Part shown: positions 26,576-34,837 of the stretch, piece by piece
Numbering within the stretch: position 1 is the stretch's first letter
Layout of the letters: each line of letters begins with the position of its first letter
Assembly: GCF_000204645.1 (NCBI RefSeq)
Contig: NC_015422.1
Location: forward strand, 1,815,001-1,879,000
DNA length: 64,000 bases
Source of the DNA: Alicycliphilus denitrificans K601
Lineage (GTDB): Bacteria > Pseudomonadota > Gammaproteobacteria > Burkholderiales > Burkholderiaceae_C
Reading direction: 5' to 3'
Made by a program: the position numbers and the translations under genes
Notes under the pieces: generated by a model
The model's database searches: none
Seen by the model: the letters and a program-made list of their open reading frames with translations, nothing else
What the model was told of the DNA's origin: nothing

Positions 26576-27778
26576 ATGACGACGGGCGACGCTCCACGGC
26601 GTGATGGCCCGGTTGCGCTGTCGGCGTTGTTCGACGAGGCGCTGCGGCACCTTGAGCCGAAGGAACCGGCGCAGGGCACGGCGCCGAGCCAGGACGGCTT
26701 TCTCTACAGCGGCAACCGGCACGAGAGCGTGCCGCGCGCGTTGTTCCTCGACCGGCGCCTGACGCCGCTGGAGCGCAATGCCTGGCAGGTGTTCCGCCTG
26801 CAGCTCAACGACGACGGCGTGACCGCCTTTCCCACCTACGACCAGCTCCGCCCATATCTGGCGTCCATGCCCTGTGCGGCGCAAGCCTCGCACGAGACCG
26901 TGGCGCGCGCCTTGACGCTGCTGCGGCTGACGCGCTGGCTCAGCCTGGTGCGGCGGCGGCGCGATCCCAAGACCGGCCGTATCCAAGGCAACCTCTACGT
27001 GCTGCACGACGAACCGCTGTCACCCTTCGAGGCGATGCAGCTCGACCCGGACTACCTGGGCCTGGTGAGCCAGGCGCTCACGCACGCGGCGAAGGCGGTG
27101 CAGGTCGTGGGCATGAACACGCTGCGGGAGATCGCCGAAGACCCGCTGCTCAGCGGGCGCACGCTGCCGACCCGTCTGCAAGTGCTGGCGCAGCGCATGG
27201 CGCGGCATGGCTGGACGACGCCAGGTTATCCACAGGAGGGTGCGGACCACGAATCCGAAGAAGGCCAGGAAGCCCTTCTTCGGAATGCTGCGCGCCCGTC
27301 TTCGGAATCCGAAGCAGGGCCGAAACCCGCGCCGGACAGCTCTCTTCGGATTCCGAAGGAGGACCGTACAGTACGTAATGATCGTATAAATGAAGTACGT
27401 ACAGTACCGCGCGCGAGGGCCTTGCAGAACCTGCGACTGCCCGAGCGTTTCCTGCGCTTGAAGGACGAGCAGCAGGCCGGCGCGCTGGTGGCGCTGCAGC
27501 AGGTGGACGAGGCGCAGCGGCAGGCCGTTCTCGACGAGTGGGCGGCACGCTGCCACAACAGCGCGGTGCGCAACCCGGCCGGCTACCTGTTTGGCATCAT
27601 CCAGAAGGCGATCCGCGGGGAGTTCAAGGCGTGGGCGGGCACCGACGCAGCAGCGCCGCCCGCGCCGCGAGCTGCGGGGCCCGCGTCATCGTCGTCGCCT
27701 TCGGCCTCCCGCCCAGCCGACCCCGAGGTGGCGCGCGCCTACCTCGCACGGCTGCGTTCAGCCTTGCGCGATCCCTGA
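26576..27778 (+). CDS. STY4528-family replication protein
   Basis: 400 aa. The N-terminal winged-helix region (RRLTPLERNAWQVFRLQL...FPTYDQLRPYLASMP, then HETVARALTLLRLTRWLSLVRRRRD) is typical of STY4528 pathogenicity-island replication proteins. A hydrophilic linker (about residues 215-275) has little conservation character and is followed by a helical C-terminal part. The linker DNA holds a DnaA box, inverted repeats and a short AT-rich run (see the origin feature). STY4528-type genes are found in ICEs that replicate as circles after excision. Exact biochemistry is unknown. Confidence 0.82.
   Translation: MTTGDAPRRDGPVALSALFDEALRHLEPKEPAQGTAPSQDGFLYSGNRHESVPRALFLDRRLTPLERNAWQVFRLQLNDDGVTAFPTYDQLRPYLASMPCAAQASHETVARALTLLRLTRWLSLVRRRRDPKTGRIQGNLYVLHDEPLSPFEAMQLDPDYLGLVSQALTHAAKAVQVVGMNTLREIAEDPLLSGRTLPTRLQVLAQRMARHGWTTPGYPQEGADHESEEGQEALLRNAARPSSESEAGPKPAPDSSLRIPKEDRTVRNDRINEVRTVPRARALQNLRLPERFLRLKDEQQAGALVALQQVDEAQRQAVLDEWAARCHNSAVRNPAGYLFGIIQKAIRGEFKAWAGTDAAAPPAPRAAGPASSSSPSASRPADPEVARAYLARLRSALRDP
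27226..27407 (+). other. Candidate replication origin inside the STY4528 gene
   Basis: Within 180 bp lie a consensus DnaA box TTATCCACA (27226-27234), a hairpin with 11-bp arms (27254-27264 and 27274-27284), two palindromes CTTCGGA-n-TCCGAAG (27300-27314 and 27344-27358, 44 bp apart) and two direct repeats GTACAGTAC (27366-27374 and 27399-27407) that flank a short AT-rich run. The hairpin arms carry the same CCGAAG/CTTCGG core. The coding frame runs through a non-conserved linker, as in lambda O and other genes that hold their own origin. Function is inferred. Confidence 0.5.
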
Positions 27779-27779
27779 G

Positions 27780-27796
27780 CTATCCCCAGGGGATAG
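27780..27796. repeat. Palindrome CTATCCCC-A-GGGGATAG, copy 1
   Basis: Perfect 8-1-8 dyad directly after the STY4528 stop codon. The same 17 bp occur at 29146 and 31065, always between core genes. Confidence 0.8.
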
Positions 27797-27829
27797 ACGG
27801 AACAGGTCGCCTTCCGTGGGGTGATCCAG

Positions 27830-29047
27830 TCAGGTCGCGGCTTCGTCTTCTTCCGTTTCCCGCCAATAGGCGTAGTTGAACAGTGCATCCAGCTCCGTGA
27901 AGTCGTCCAGGCCCAACGATCGTCTGACCGTATCGGCATGCCCGCAGTACCTTGCGTAGCTTTCCGCACTGACGTTCTGCTTGGTTGGATGCAGTGGGTA
28001 GTCCCGGATGCCGGCGAGCGCCAGTCCCGACACCGCGTTCTGGTTCATCACGGCGAACCGCTTGTTGTCCAGCGCGTGCAGAATCTCAGTCAGCAGGTTG
28101 ATGCCTGCTCCGGTGATGGCGCCGAAATGTCGATGTAGAACGGTAAACGCTTCGGCAGGCGAGAGGTTGCGCCGGTCAAGGATGTCCGCCACTGCGGCCA
28201 CGAACTGCCCTGGGTGGTTGGCGATCCGGCTCTTGCCGCGGTGCAGCCCGCCGGAATGGAACAGGCCGATCAGCGCGTCGTACTTACTCGGAAAGTCCCG
28301 CCTGGCATTGCTGCTCAGGGCCGCCAGCTCTGCCAGCCTGCGCCTTGCCTGGCGCAGGTTTCCCTTGCGGCCGGTCTTCTGCGCGGTGAATCCATGCGCT
28401 GAATCGTCGCTTTTCATCAGCTCCAGGAGGTCGGCCAGGATCGTGAAGTCCGGCCCCTCGGTTCGGCTCGCCTTCTGCGCACGCTTCTTGGCCACCTTCC
28501 GGCAAGTGTCGTGGATGATGTACTCCCGCTCGTAGGCATCAATCCGGGGCTTGGTCGCTGGCACGAGAATCCTGTCCGCGACCAGCGCATCGAGGTGTCG
28601 CGTGACAGATGCCATCAGCGCGCCGCTCGCGTCGTCGATGAGGGCCGATGCCTCGTAGTTTCCGTAGAAGCCTCCGTGGGTGAGGTTGGCCGAGCCGACG
28701 ATCACCGAGCATTGCTTGCCATTCTGGAAGGCGTAGATCTTCGGGTGGAAGGTGTCGCTGGCGTTGCTGAGGTACAGGACGAGCGCGTGCTTCTCGGCGA
28801 GCGCAAAGAGCTGTCGGAGTGCTTCGGGTTCGGTCAGGTAGAAGTCCAGACCTATCGCAAACCTGGCCTTCAATCCGCCTTCCAGCGCCTTGCGCAAGGG
28901 CTTCAACAAGTCGCCGATGGCCGAGATCTTCGCGAAGGCCACCAAGCATTCCAGGCGTTCCGCCCGCTTCAGCAGCTTCTCGACTACGTGGCCGTGCCCG
29001 TGCTCTTCCCCGTTCAACAGCAACTGAACGGCTTTCCCATCCTGCAT
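27830..29047 (-). CDS. PLD-superfamily nuclease-like protein
   Basis: 405 aa, leftward, against the core genes around it. The N-terminal 180 residues form a phospholipase D-like domain with HPKIYAFQNGKQCSVIVGSANLTHGG, an HxK..GSxN motif of PLD nucleases; only one clear HKD half is seen. The remainder is helical and unrecognised. The ATG at 29047 follows GAGGGG. Similar PLD proteins occur as restriction-linked or anti-phage nucleases, and the isolated, opposed position suggests a cargo gene inserted between STY4528 and PFL_4669. Target unknown. Confidence 0.75.
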   Translation of the reverse strand: MQDGKAVQLLLNGEEHGHGHVVEKLLKRAERLECLVAFAKISAIGDLLKPLRKALEGGLKARFAIGLDFYLTEPEALRQLFALAEKHALVLYLSNASDTFHPKIYAFQNGKQCSVIVGSANLTHGGFYGNYEASALIDDASGALMASVTRHLDALVADRILVPATKPRIDAYEREYIIHDTCRKVAKKRAQKASRTEGPDFTILADLLELMKSDDSAHGFTAQKTGRKGNLRQARRRLAELAALSSNARRDFPSKYDALIGLFHSGGLHRGKSRIANHPGQFVAAVADILDRRNLSPAEAFTVLHRHFGAITGAGINLLTEILHALDNKRFAVMNQNAVSGLALAGIRDYPLHPTKQNVSAESYARYCGHADTVRRSLGLDDFTELDALFNYAYWRETEEDEAAT

Positions 29048-29145
29048 GTTTTCCCCTCGTTCTTCTGCGCAGCAACCCAGGTGCGATGCGCCCCCAGTCA
29101 TTGTCATGGTTCACGCCCAGACATCAAGCATCGCGGGCTCAAGAC

Positions 29146-29162
29146 CTATCCCCAGGGGATAG
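29146..29162. repeat. Palindrome CTATCCCC-A-GGGGATAG, copy 2
   Basis: Second perfect copy, on the other side of the PLD gene. The 30-35 bp to its right (CGG..ACA, GCCTTCCGTG) resemble those right of copy 1, so the PLD gene is bracketed by imperfect direct repeats of about 50 bp. Confidence 0.8.
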
Positions 29163-29283
29163 CCGGCACACACAGCCTTCCGTGCGGAACAATCCGGGCA
29201 CGCATGGGCTGCGGTTTGTTGACTGACAGCCTTCCGGCCGATGCCGATGCTGGCGACTCGCCCCTTCACCGCGAGTCGCTCAC

Positions 29284-30072
29284 ATGGCCAACGAACGCAC
29301 AGAACCCCTGCAACTGAATCTCGGATCGCTGCGCAGCGCGATGTCGCTGACGCTGCACACGCACCACGCTTCGCGCATCTGGCACGGCCGCGCGCCGACC
29401 GAGGGGCGCCCCGGCATCATCGGTCTCAACGGCTTCATCGGCGCCATGAACAAGATGAAGCGCGGCGCCGAGCAGGACGACCCGTACTCGGACTGGTGGA
29501 TGTTGCGGATCGAGGACAAGCTCGCCGACACCAAGACCCGCTTGCAGACCCTGCGCGAACAGGTGGATCAGGCCCTGGCCGACGTGCCAGCGGCGCTGTC
29601 CCTGGGCGAGAACATGAATGTGCAGCCGGTGAAGCTGCCGCTGTTCGTGAATGCACAACTCGGCTTCATGGCGGTGTACCTGCTGGCCGACTACGACGAC
29701 CTGGCACGCAAGCTCATCCTGGCCCACCACACGGCGCTGATCGACCGCAGCACCTTGGAGCGCTGGCTCAATGATGGCGCGCACGCGCTGCGCAGCCTGT
29801 TCTCGCTGGCCCAGCAGTACCGCTACTCGGGCACGACGCGCGACGACTTCGCGGCGAAGAACGCGGCGGCGCGAGCGGCGCTGGAGAAGTTCGGCGAGTT
29901 GCCGCAGGACGTGCTGGAAGGCACGCGCCGCTCGCGCTTCGCGCCACCCATCGCGCGGCGGTCGAACAAGCCCGGCACGCCGCCTGCTGCGCCTGCTATC
30001 GTGCCCGATGCGCAGGCTCCCACGGGTGGCGCAGCCGATGGTGCCGCGGGCGATGAGGGTGTTGGCGCATGA
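29284..30072 (+). CDS. ICE protein, PFL_4669 family (TIGR03761-like)
   Basis: 262 aa. The opening (LQLNLGSLRSAMSLTLHTHHASRIWHGRAP...GRPGIIGLNGFIGAMNKMKRGAEQDDPYSDWWM) is the conserved core of this ICE family. The middle is helical and the last 40 residues are Pro/Ala-rich. Function is unknown, but the gene always travels with the ICE replication and SSB genes. It overlaps the next gene by 4 bp, forming the start of a PFL_4669-DUF3158-ssb operon. Confidence 0.82.
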   Translation: MANERTEPLQLNLGSLRSAMSLTLHTHHASRIWHGRAPTEGRPGIIGLNGFIGAMNKMKRGAEQDDPYSDWWMLRIEDKLADTKTRLQTLREQVDQALADVPAALSLGENMNVQPVKLPLFVNAQLGFMAVYLLADYDDLARKLILAHHTALIDRSTLERWLNDGAHALRSLFSLAQQYRYSGTTRDDFAAKNAAARAALEKFGELPQDVLEGTRRSRFAPPIARRSNKPGTPPAAPAIVPDAQAPTGGAADGAAGDEGVGA

Positions 30073-30617
30073 CAGCATCACCCCCTATCAGCCACTCCAC
30101 GCGCTTCGTGGCGCTGGAACAGGCGGACTTCCAGCGGCTGGAACACGCAGGCTACCTAAAAGGCCTTTTACAGCCTTTTAAGGGTAAGGGGAGTCTGGAG
30201 ACCTGGGCCAGCCAGTGCGCAGCGCTGCGCGACGACGTGATTGGCCTGGCGCAGCGGCGCGTGCTGCCCCAGGCGCGCGCCTATCCATTCAGTCTGCTCG
30301 ACGTGCAACTGGCCCAGCAGGCCACTGGCGCAGGGACGACCTTCCTGCGCTGGCGCAACCTCGACCGTTCCTCCATGGGCGTGGCGTTGTGGGAGGCCCT
30401 GCTGGCCAACCCCGCGACGCCGGCCTCGCTGATCGACGAGCTGTACGCGATCGAATTGCAGCGCATCGTGCTGAACATGCAGATCAGCCTGACCCACAGC
30501 ATCGCTCGCCAAGCCCTGGAATGCGCCAACAAGGCCGCGCAGGCCGAAGCGGCTTACCTGCGGCGCGTCCACGGGCATACCGCGTCCGTTCCACCCACCA
30601 CCAAGGAGTCACCATGA
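30069..30617 (+). CDS. DUF3158-family ICE protein
   Basis: 182 aa, mostly helical (FVALEQADFQRLEHAGYLKGLLQPFKGKGSLETWASQC...). It overlaps both neighbours by 4 bp. In ICEclc the gene just upstream of ssb is inrR, which increases integrase expression in competent cells; this gene holds that position, but I cannot confirm that the two proteins are homologous. No catalytic motif was seen. Confidence 0.75.
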   Translation: MTASPPISHSTRFVALEQADFQRLEHAGYLKGLLQPFKGKGSLETWASQCAALRDDVIGLAQRRVLPQARAYPFSLLDVQLAQQATGAGTTFLRWRNLDRSSMGVALWEALLANPATPASLIDELYAIELQRIVLNMQISLTHSIARQALECANKAAQAEAAYLRRVHGHTASVPPTTKESP

Positions 30618-30997
30618 GCACGCACTTCGTCGGCGAGGGCAACATCGGTTCTGCGCCGGACTACCGCGAATTTCCGAACGGCAACGACGAGCCGCGCCGG
30701 CTGCTTCGCCTGAACGTCTACTTCGACAACCCGATCCCGAAGAAGGACGGCGAGTACGAAGATCGCGGCGGCTTCTGGGCGCCCGTGGAGCTGTGGCACC
30801 GCGACGCCGAGCACTGGAAGACGCTGTACCAGAAAGGTATGCGGGTGCTGGTCGAGGGCCGCACCGTGCGCGACGAATGGGAGGACGCCGACGAGAACGA
30901 GCGCGTCACGTTCAAGGTCGAGGCCCGGCGCGTGGGCATCCTGCCGTACCGCATCGAGTCGGTGGCGCTCAGCGCCAAGCCGGCCGGCGGACAGTAG
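30614..30997 (+). CDS. ssb: Single-stranded DNA-binding protein (ICE type)
   Basis: 127 aa OB-fold protein with AAGGAG before the ATG. The N-terminal strand motif (STHFVGEGNIGSAPDYREFPNGNDEPRRLLRLNVYFDN) and FWAPVELWHRDAEHWKTLYQKGMRVLVEGR fit SSB proteins. It is shorter than chromosomal SSB and lacks the acidic DDIPF-type tail, as is common in ICE-encoded forms. It would cover single strands during transfer and ICE replication. A small GCCGC/GCGGC hairpin lies just after the stop near 31010-31028. Confidence 0.82.
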   Translation: MSTHFVGEGNIGSAPDYREFPNGNDEPRRLLRLNVYFDNPIPKKDGEYEDRGGFWAPVELWHRDAEHWKTLYQKGMRVLVEGRTVRDEWEDADENERVTFKVEARRVGILPYRIESVALSAKPAGGQ

Positions 30998-31064
30998 TTC
31001 GCCCATCGCCGCTCCCCCGAGGGCGGCTGTAGCAACCGTCATACGCCCGCGATGCACCAGCGAG

Positions 31065-31081
31065 CTATCCCCAGGGGATAG
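31065..31081. repeat. Palindrome CTATCCCC-A-GGGGATAG, copy 3
   Basis: Third perfect copy, here extended by GAG/CTC on both sides to an 11-1-11 dyad. It lies between ssb and topB, about 210 bp ahead of topB. Confidence 0.8.
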
Positions 31082-31290
31082 CTCCAAGGTCGTCCACAGA
31101 GTTCCAGCCGCCTCCCGAAACGACGCTCTTGCTGTGCCAACTCCTGCGGTCTATGCGCACCGCTGCGGCAACGAACCGCCTGCCGATCACAAAGCGGTGT
31201 CTGCACCCATCGGCTTCCTTGCTGCCGGCATCTCCTGGCCCCGCCAAGCTGACGCCCATCCGATGAACCGCACGTTTCCAAGGAGGCTTC

Positions 31291-33306
31291 ATGCGCGTGT
31301 TCCTGTGCGAGAAGCCGTCCCAGGGCAAGGACATTGCCCGTGTGCTGGGCGCAGGCCAACGCGGCAACGGCTGCTACAGCGGCGCGGGTGTCGTCGTGAC
31401 CTGGTGCATCGGTCATCTGGTGGAGGCGGTTCCGCCCGAAGGCTACGGCGAGCAATACAAGCGCTGGGCCATCGAGCAACTCCCCATTCTTCCTGAGCGT
31501 TGGCGTGTCGAGCCCAAGTCGGCGACCGCAGCGCAATTCAAGGTCGTGCAGCAGCTCGTCGCCAAGGCGGGCGAGCTGGTGATTGCGACCGACGCCGACC
31601 GCGAGGGCGAGATGATCGCCCGCGAGATCATCGACCTATGCAGCTACCGCGGGCCGATTCAGCGCCTGTGGCTGTCGGCGCTCAACGATGTGTCGATCCG
31701 CAAAGCGCTGGGTGCGCTCAAGCCGTCCGCCGAGACGCTGCCGCTGTATTTCTCCGCACTCGCCCGATCGCGCGCCGACTGGCTGATCGGGATGAACCTG
31801 AGCCGCTTGTTCACACTGCTGGGGCGTCAGGCCGGCTATACGGGCGTGCTGTCGGTGGGGCGCGTGCAGACGCCGACGCTGAAGTTGGTCGTGGATCGTG
31901 ATCGCGAGATCGCGCGATTCGTCTGCGTACCGTTCTGGGCCATCGAGGTTGCGCTTTCGCATGCAGGCCAGTCCTTCGTCGCAAGCTGGACGCCGCCGCA
32001 AGGCAGCACCGACGATGCGGGCCGCTGCCTGCAACAGCCGGTGGCGCAGCAGGCCGTCGAGCGCCTGCGCACGGCCGGCGCCGCCCAGGTGCGGTCGGTA
32101 GAAACCGAGCGCGTGCGCGAAGGGCCGCCGCTGCCGTTCGACTTGGGCACGCTGCAGGAGGTGTGCTCCAAACAGTTGGGCCTCGATGTGCAGGAGACGC
32201 TGGACATCGCCCAGGCGCTGTACGAGACGCACAAGGCGACAACGTATCCGCGCTCGGATTCGGGCTACCTGCCCGAGAGCATGCTGGCCGAGGTACCGAC
32301 CGTACTCGACAGCATGGTCAAGACCGACCCCAGCCTGCGGCCGCTGATCGAGCGCCTGGATCGCCAACAGCGCTCGCGTGCATGGAACGACGGCAAGGTG
32401 TCGGCTCACCACGGCATCATCCCGACGCTGGAGCCCGCCAACCTGTCGGCCATGAACGAGAAGGAACTGGCCGTCTACCGGCTGATCCGCGCCCATTACC
32501 TCGCGCAGTTCCTCCCGCACCATGAGTTCGACAGGACGGTGGCGCAGTTCTCATGCGGCAGTCAGTCGCTGGCGGCCGTGGGCAAGCAGATCGCCGTCAT
32601 CGGCTGGCGTGAGGTGCTGGCGACGCCGGGGCCGGACGATGCCGATGGCGAGGATGCGCAGCGCAGCCAGGTGCTGCCCGCCCTGCATGCGGGCCTGTCC
32701 TGCCCGGTCGGAAAGGTGGATCTCAAGGCGCTGAAGACGCTGCCGCCCAAACCCTACACGCAGGGCGAGCTGATCAAGGCCATGAAGACCGTCGCCAAGT
32801 TCGTGACCGACCCGCGCCTGAAACAGAAGCTGCGAGATACCACCGGCATCGGCACCGAGGCGACACGCGCCAACATCATCAACGGTCTGATCGGTCGCGG
32901 CTACCTGGTCAAGAAAGGCCGTGCCGTCCGCGCTTCCGACGCGGCATTCACGCTCATCGACGCGGTGCCCTCGGCCATCGCCGACCCCGGCACTACGGCG
33001 GTGTGGGAGCACGCGCTCGACATGATCGAGGCCGGCCAGATGGCGTTGGACACCTTCATCGAGAAGCAGGCCGCGTGGGTCGGTCAGCTCGTGCAGCAGT
33101 ACCGCGGCGCGACGCTCTCGCTCAAGCTGCCGCCGGCGCCGGCCTGCCCGCAGTGCGGCGCGCCGATGCAGCAGCGCACGGGCAAGAGCGGCGCGTTCTG
33201 GTCCTGCTCGCGCTACCCGGACTGCAAGGGCACGCTGCCGATCGAGTCCCCGACGGGCCGGCGCAGCGCACCGCGCAAGCGGCGCGCTGCCTCCAAGGCG
33301 TCCTGA
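31291..33306 (+). CDS. topB: DNA topoisomerase III (type IA)
   Basis: 671 aa. Toprim domain with DADREGE at 101-107, the GRVQTPTL motif near residue 190, catalytic Tyr319 in TTYPRSDSGYLP, and one C-terminal Cys4 zinc ribbon (CPQCGAP...WSCSRYPDCKG, about 615-645). AGGAGG precedes the ATG. ICE-encoded TopB enzymes probably resolve intermediates during replication and transfer. It stands alone after the third palindrome, with a long non-coding stretch behind it. Confidence 0.92.
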   Translation: MRVFLCEKPSQGKDIARVLGAGQRGNGCYSGAGVVVTWCIGHLVEAVPPEGYGEQYKRWAIEQLPILPERWRVEPKSATAAQFKVVQQLVAKAGELVIATDADREGEMIAREIIDLCSYRGPIQRLWLSALNDVSIRKALGALKPSAETLPLYFSALARSRADWLIGMNLSRLFTLLGRQAGYTGVLSVGRVQTPTLKLVVDRDREIARFVCVPFWAIEVALSHAGQSFVASWTPPQGSTDDAGRCLQQPVAQQAVERLRTAGAAQVRSVETERVREGPPLPFDLGTLQEVCSKQLGLDVQETLDIAQALYETHKATTYPRSDSGYLPESMLAEVPTVLDSMVKTDPSLRPLIERLDRQQRSRAWNDGKVSAHHGIIPTLEPANLSAMNEKELAVYRLIRAHYLAQFLPHHEFDRTVAQFSCGSQSLAAVGKQIAVIGWREVLATPGPDDADGEDAQRSQVLPALHAGLSCPVGKVDLKALKTLPPKPYTQGELIKAMKTVAKFVTDPRLKQKLRDTTGIGTEATRANIINGLIGRGYLVKKGRAVRASDAAFTLIDAVPSAIADPGTTAVWEHALDMIEAGQMALDTFIEKQAAWVGQLVQQYRGATLSLKLPPAPACPQCGAPMQQRTGKSGAFWSCSRYPDCKGTLPIESPTGRRSAPRKRRAASKAS

Positions 33307-33882
33307 TCCTCGCTTCCCCCTGCCGCGCCGGCCACTTCACTGACGGCGAGGCAAACGTCCCGCACCGCGCGGGACTCCAAAGCGCGCGTCTCCTTCTGCA
33401 ACGGTGTGCGCGCCCCGTCTGCCCGCCATCGGGCGACGGGGCGAGAAGGTCATTGCTCCACGAATCGCGCCCGCCGCCATTCCCTTGATCGGTGTGCCTT
33501 GCCTCGGTCACGAGGGGCTTCCTGACGCCTTGCCGCCGCGCGAGCCGTGAGGAGGCCCCTTGGGCCGAGGGTATTCCGTGCCGGTGCCCGCCGGCGGAAC
33601 AACGGGCTCCCTTTGTGTGTGGATGCACGCCAGAGGTTTCCGGCCCCAGCCACGAAACGGGCCGGGTGCGATTGCTGACGCAGCGAACGGCTTTGACGAC
33701 GGCCCGCGCTGACGCAGCCCACAGGTGGTTTTCCTTCCTCTCCAGCCGAAGGCCCGCGTGGCCTTCGGCGCCCTGGTCCTTGCCTTGTCCCGTTACGCGG
33801 GCCTGCCCTAAAGCGGGCCGTCCGCGATTCGGTTTTCCCTGCGACGGCAGCCATGCTTCGCGCCCATCCTCACGCCATGCGT

Positions 33883-33953
33883 TGCTGACAGTCGTCAGCG
33901 GCATGCCCTGGCAGTCTCGGTCTTCAAGACTGCGACGCGGTTCGCCGCGTCGA
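33883..33953 (+). repeat. Three-hairpin repeat, copy 1 (putative structured RNA)
   Basis: Hairpin 1: GCTGAC-agtc-GTCAGC (33884-33899). Linker with CATGCCC. Hairpin 2: GCAGTCT/AGACTGC (33911-33933). Hairpin 3: CGACGCGG-ttcg-CCGCGTCG (33933-33952). Homologous copies at 35826 and 37346 change paired bases in concert. It lies 133 bp ahead of the gene at 34086. Confidence 0.7.
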
Positions 33954-34028
33954 CCGATCCAGTCCGCTTCGCATCGCCCACCGCGGACGCTCGCCGGCCT
34001 GGCGACGATGCACTTTTCTCAACCACCC

Positions 34029-34065
34029 GAGGGGAACTCCATCCTCTACGGGATGCGTGCTCCTC
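34029..34065 (+). promoter_or_regulatory. Two-tier leader hairpin before the 34086 gene
   Basis: Outer GAGG/CCTC with inner CATCC/GGATG, ending 8 bp before the AAGGAG at 34074. It is the weakest member of the leader-hairpin set. Confidence 0.4.
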
Positions 34066-34085
34066 GACCCACCAAGGAGCACGGC

Positions 34086-34322
34086 ATGTCTGAACCTTCT
34101 GCATCTTCCTCTGCAACCGCAGTGCGCAGTGGTGCGCTGGCGCTGGCCTGGACCGGCAAGCGTTTGCCGCTACAGGTGCTGCGCAGCGCGGCCGGCCACT
34201 ACATCGGCACGCAAGACGACGAGGGCCCGGTATCGCGGGAGTCCGTCGAGTATTTCCCGACCCACCTCGCAGCACAGCGCGCCCTGGATACCCATGCCTG
34301 GACACAGCGCGCTCACCCCTGA
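34086..34322 (+). CDS. Small ICE protein, function unknown
   Basis: 78 aa. Ser/Ala-rich start, then LALAWTGKRLPLQVLRSAAGHYIGTQDDEGPVSRESVEYFPTHLAAQRALDTHAWTQRAHP, which reads as a compact alpha/beta protein. A good AAGGAG precedes the ATG. First of the series of small core genes between topB and the helicase. No motif with a known function. Confidence 0.7.
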   Translation: MSEPSASSSATAVRSGALALAWTGKRLPLQVLRSAAGHYIGTQDDEGPVSRESVEYFPTHLAAQRALDTHAWTQRAHP

Positions 34323-34347
34323 TTCCCACCCTTCAAGGAGTTCTCTC

Positions 34348-34740
34348 ATGAATCTGTCTTTACCCGAAGACGTGCTCGATCAGATGGCGCTGGAACAGGC
34401 GCACTTCGACGCTGCACCGCAGGCCTTCTTCGAGGCCTGGAAGCGCGGCGCGCAGATCGCCGGCCACGAGTGGTTCGGCGACGGCACACGCGAAGGTCTG
34501 CAGCGTGCCACCACCAAGTGGGACCTGCGGCCCAACATGCTGATGCTCAACGACGCCCTGGGCGTACTGAGAAGCGGTCAACGCATGTTCCTGTCCGCGA
34601 TGGTGAGCTTCTACAACTCCCGCGAGGGCGGCGCGATGCTCAAGCGTTGCGGCTTCGAGGGGCTGTCCGACTTCGGCGGCCTCGATCTGGAACGGCGCCA
34701 GGTCATCGCTGACCTCACGCTGCACTACAACGGCTGGTGA
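34348..34740 (+). CDS. Small ICE protein, function unknown
   Basis: 130 aa, AAGGAG before the ATG at 34348, 25 bp after the preceding gene and probably co-transcribed. Helical protein (VLDQMALEQAHFDAAPQAFFEAWKRGAQIAGHEWFGDGTREGLQRATTKWDL...MFLSAMVSFYNSREGGAMLKRCGFEGLSDFGGLDLERRQVIADL). Conserved-looking hydrophobic pattern, no membrane segment, no known catalytic motif. Confidence 0.7.
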   Translation: MNLSLPEDVLDQMALEQAHFDAAPQAFFEAWKRGAQIAGHEWFGDGTREGLQRATTKWDLRPNMLMLNDALGVLRSGQRMFLSAMVSFYNSREGGAMLKRCGFEGLSDFGGLDLERRQVIADLTLHYNGW

Positions 34741-34780
34741 GCCGTGCCTGGCAACCCACCGTCCTTTCATCCCACCCCAC

Positions 34781-34816
34781 GAGGGACGTGCGTCCCCGTT
34801 CGGGGCCATGTCCCTC
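34781..34816 (+). promoter_or_regulatory. Two-tier leader hairpin with an alternative fold
   Basis: Outer arms GAGGGAC (34781-34787) and GTCCCTC (34810-34816), inner CCCC-gttc-GGGG (34794-34805). GGGAC (34783-34787) can instead pair with GTCCC (34792-34796), so two folds exclude each other. An AGGAG and an 8-codon mini-ORF follow. Confidence 0.5.
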
Positions 34817-34837
34817 CTTCATTTCGCAGGAGCGGCC

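Larger units (their letters stand above)
33307..34085 (+). other. Long structured non-coding region after topB
   Basis: About 780 bp without a credible gene. It holds strong hairpins: CGCCCCGTC/GACGGGGCG near 33411-33443 and GCCGAAGGCC-cgcgt-GGCCTTCGGC at 33745-33769. The three-hairpin repeat copy 1 follows at 33883-33953 and then a leader hairpin. A 260-aa leftward frame overlaps it but looks like a shadow. It may encode a structured RNA or serve as a long 5' leader. Confidence 0.5.

Noticed and set aside
27780..31081. CTATCCCC palindromes as DnaA boxes
   Set aside because: CTATCCCCA matches TTATCCACA in only 7 of 9 positions; the perfect dyad suggests another binder.
33122..33904. 260-aa leftward frame after topB
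   Set aside because: No start context, no family resemblance, and it overlaps topB and the structured repeats.
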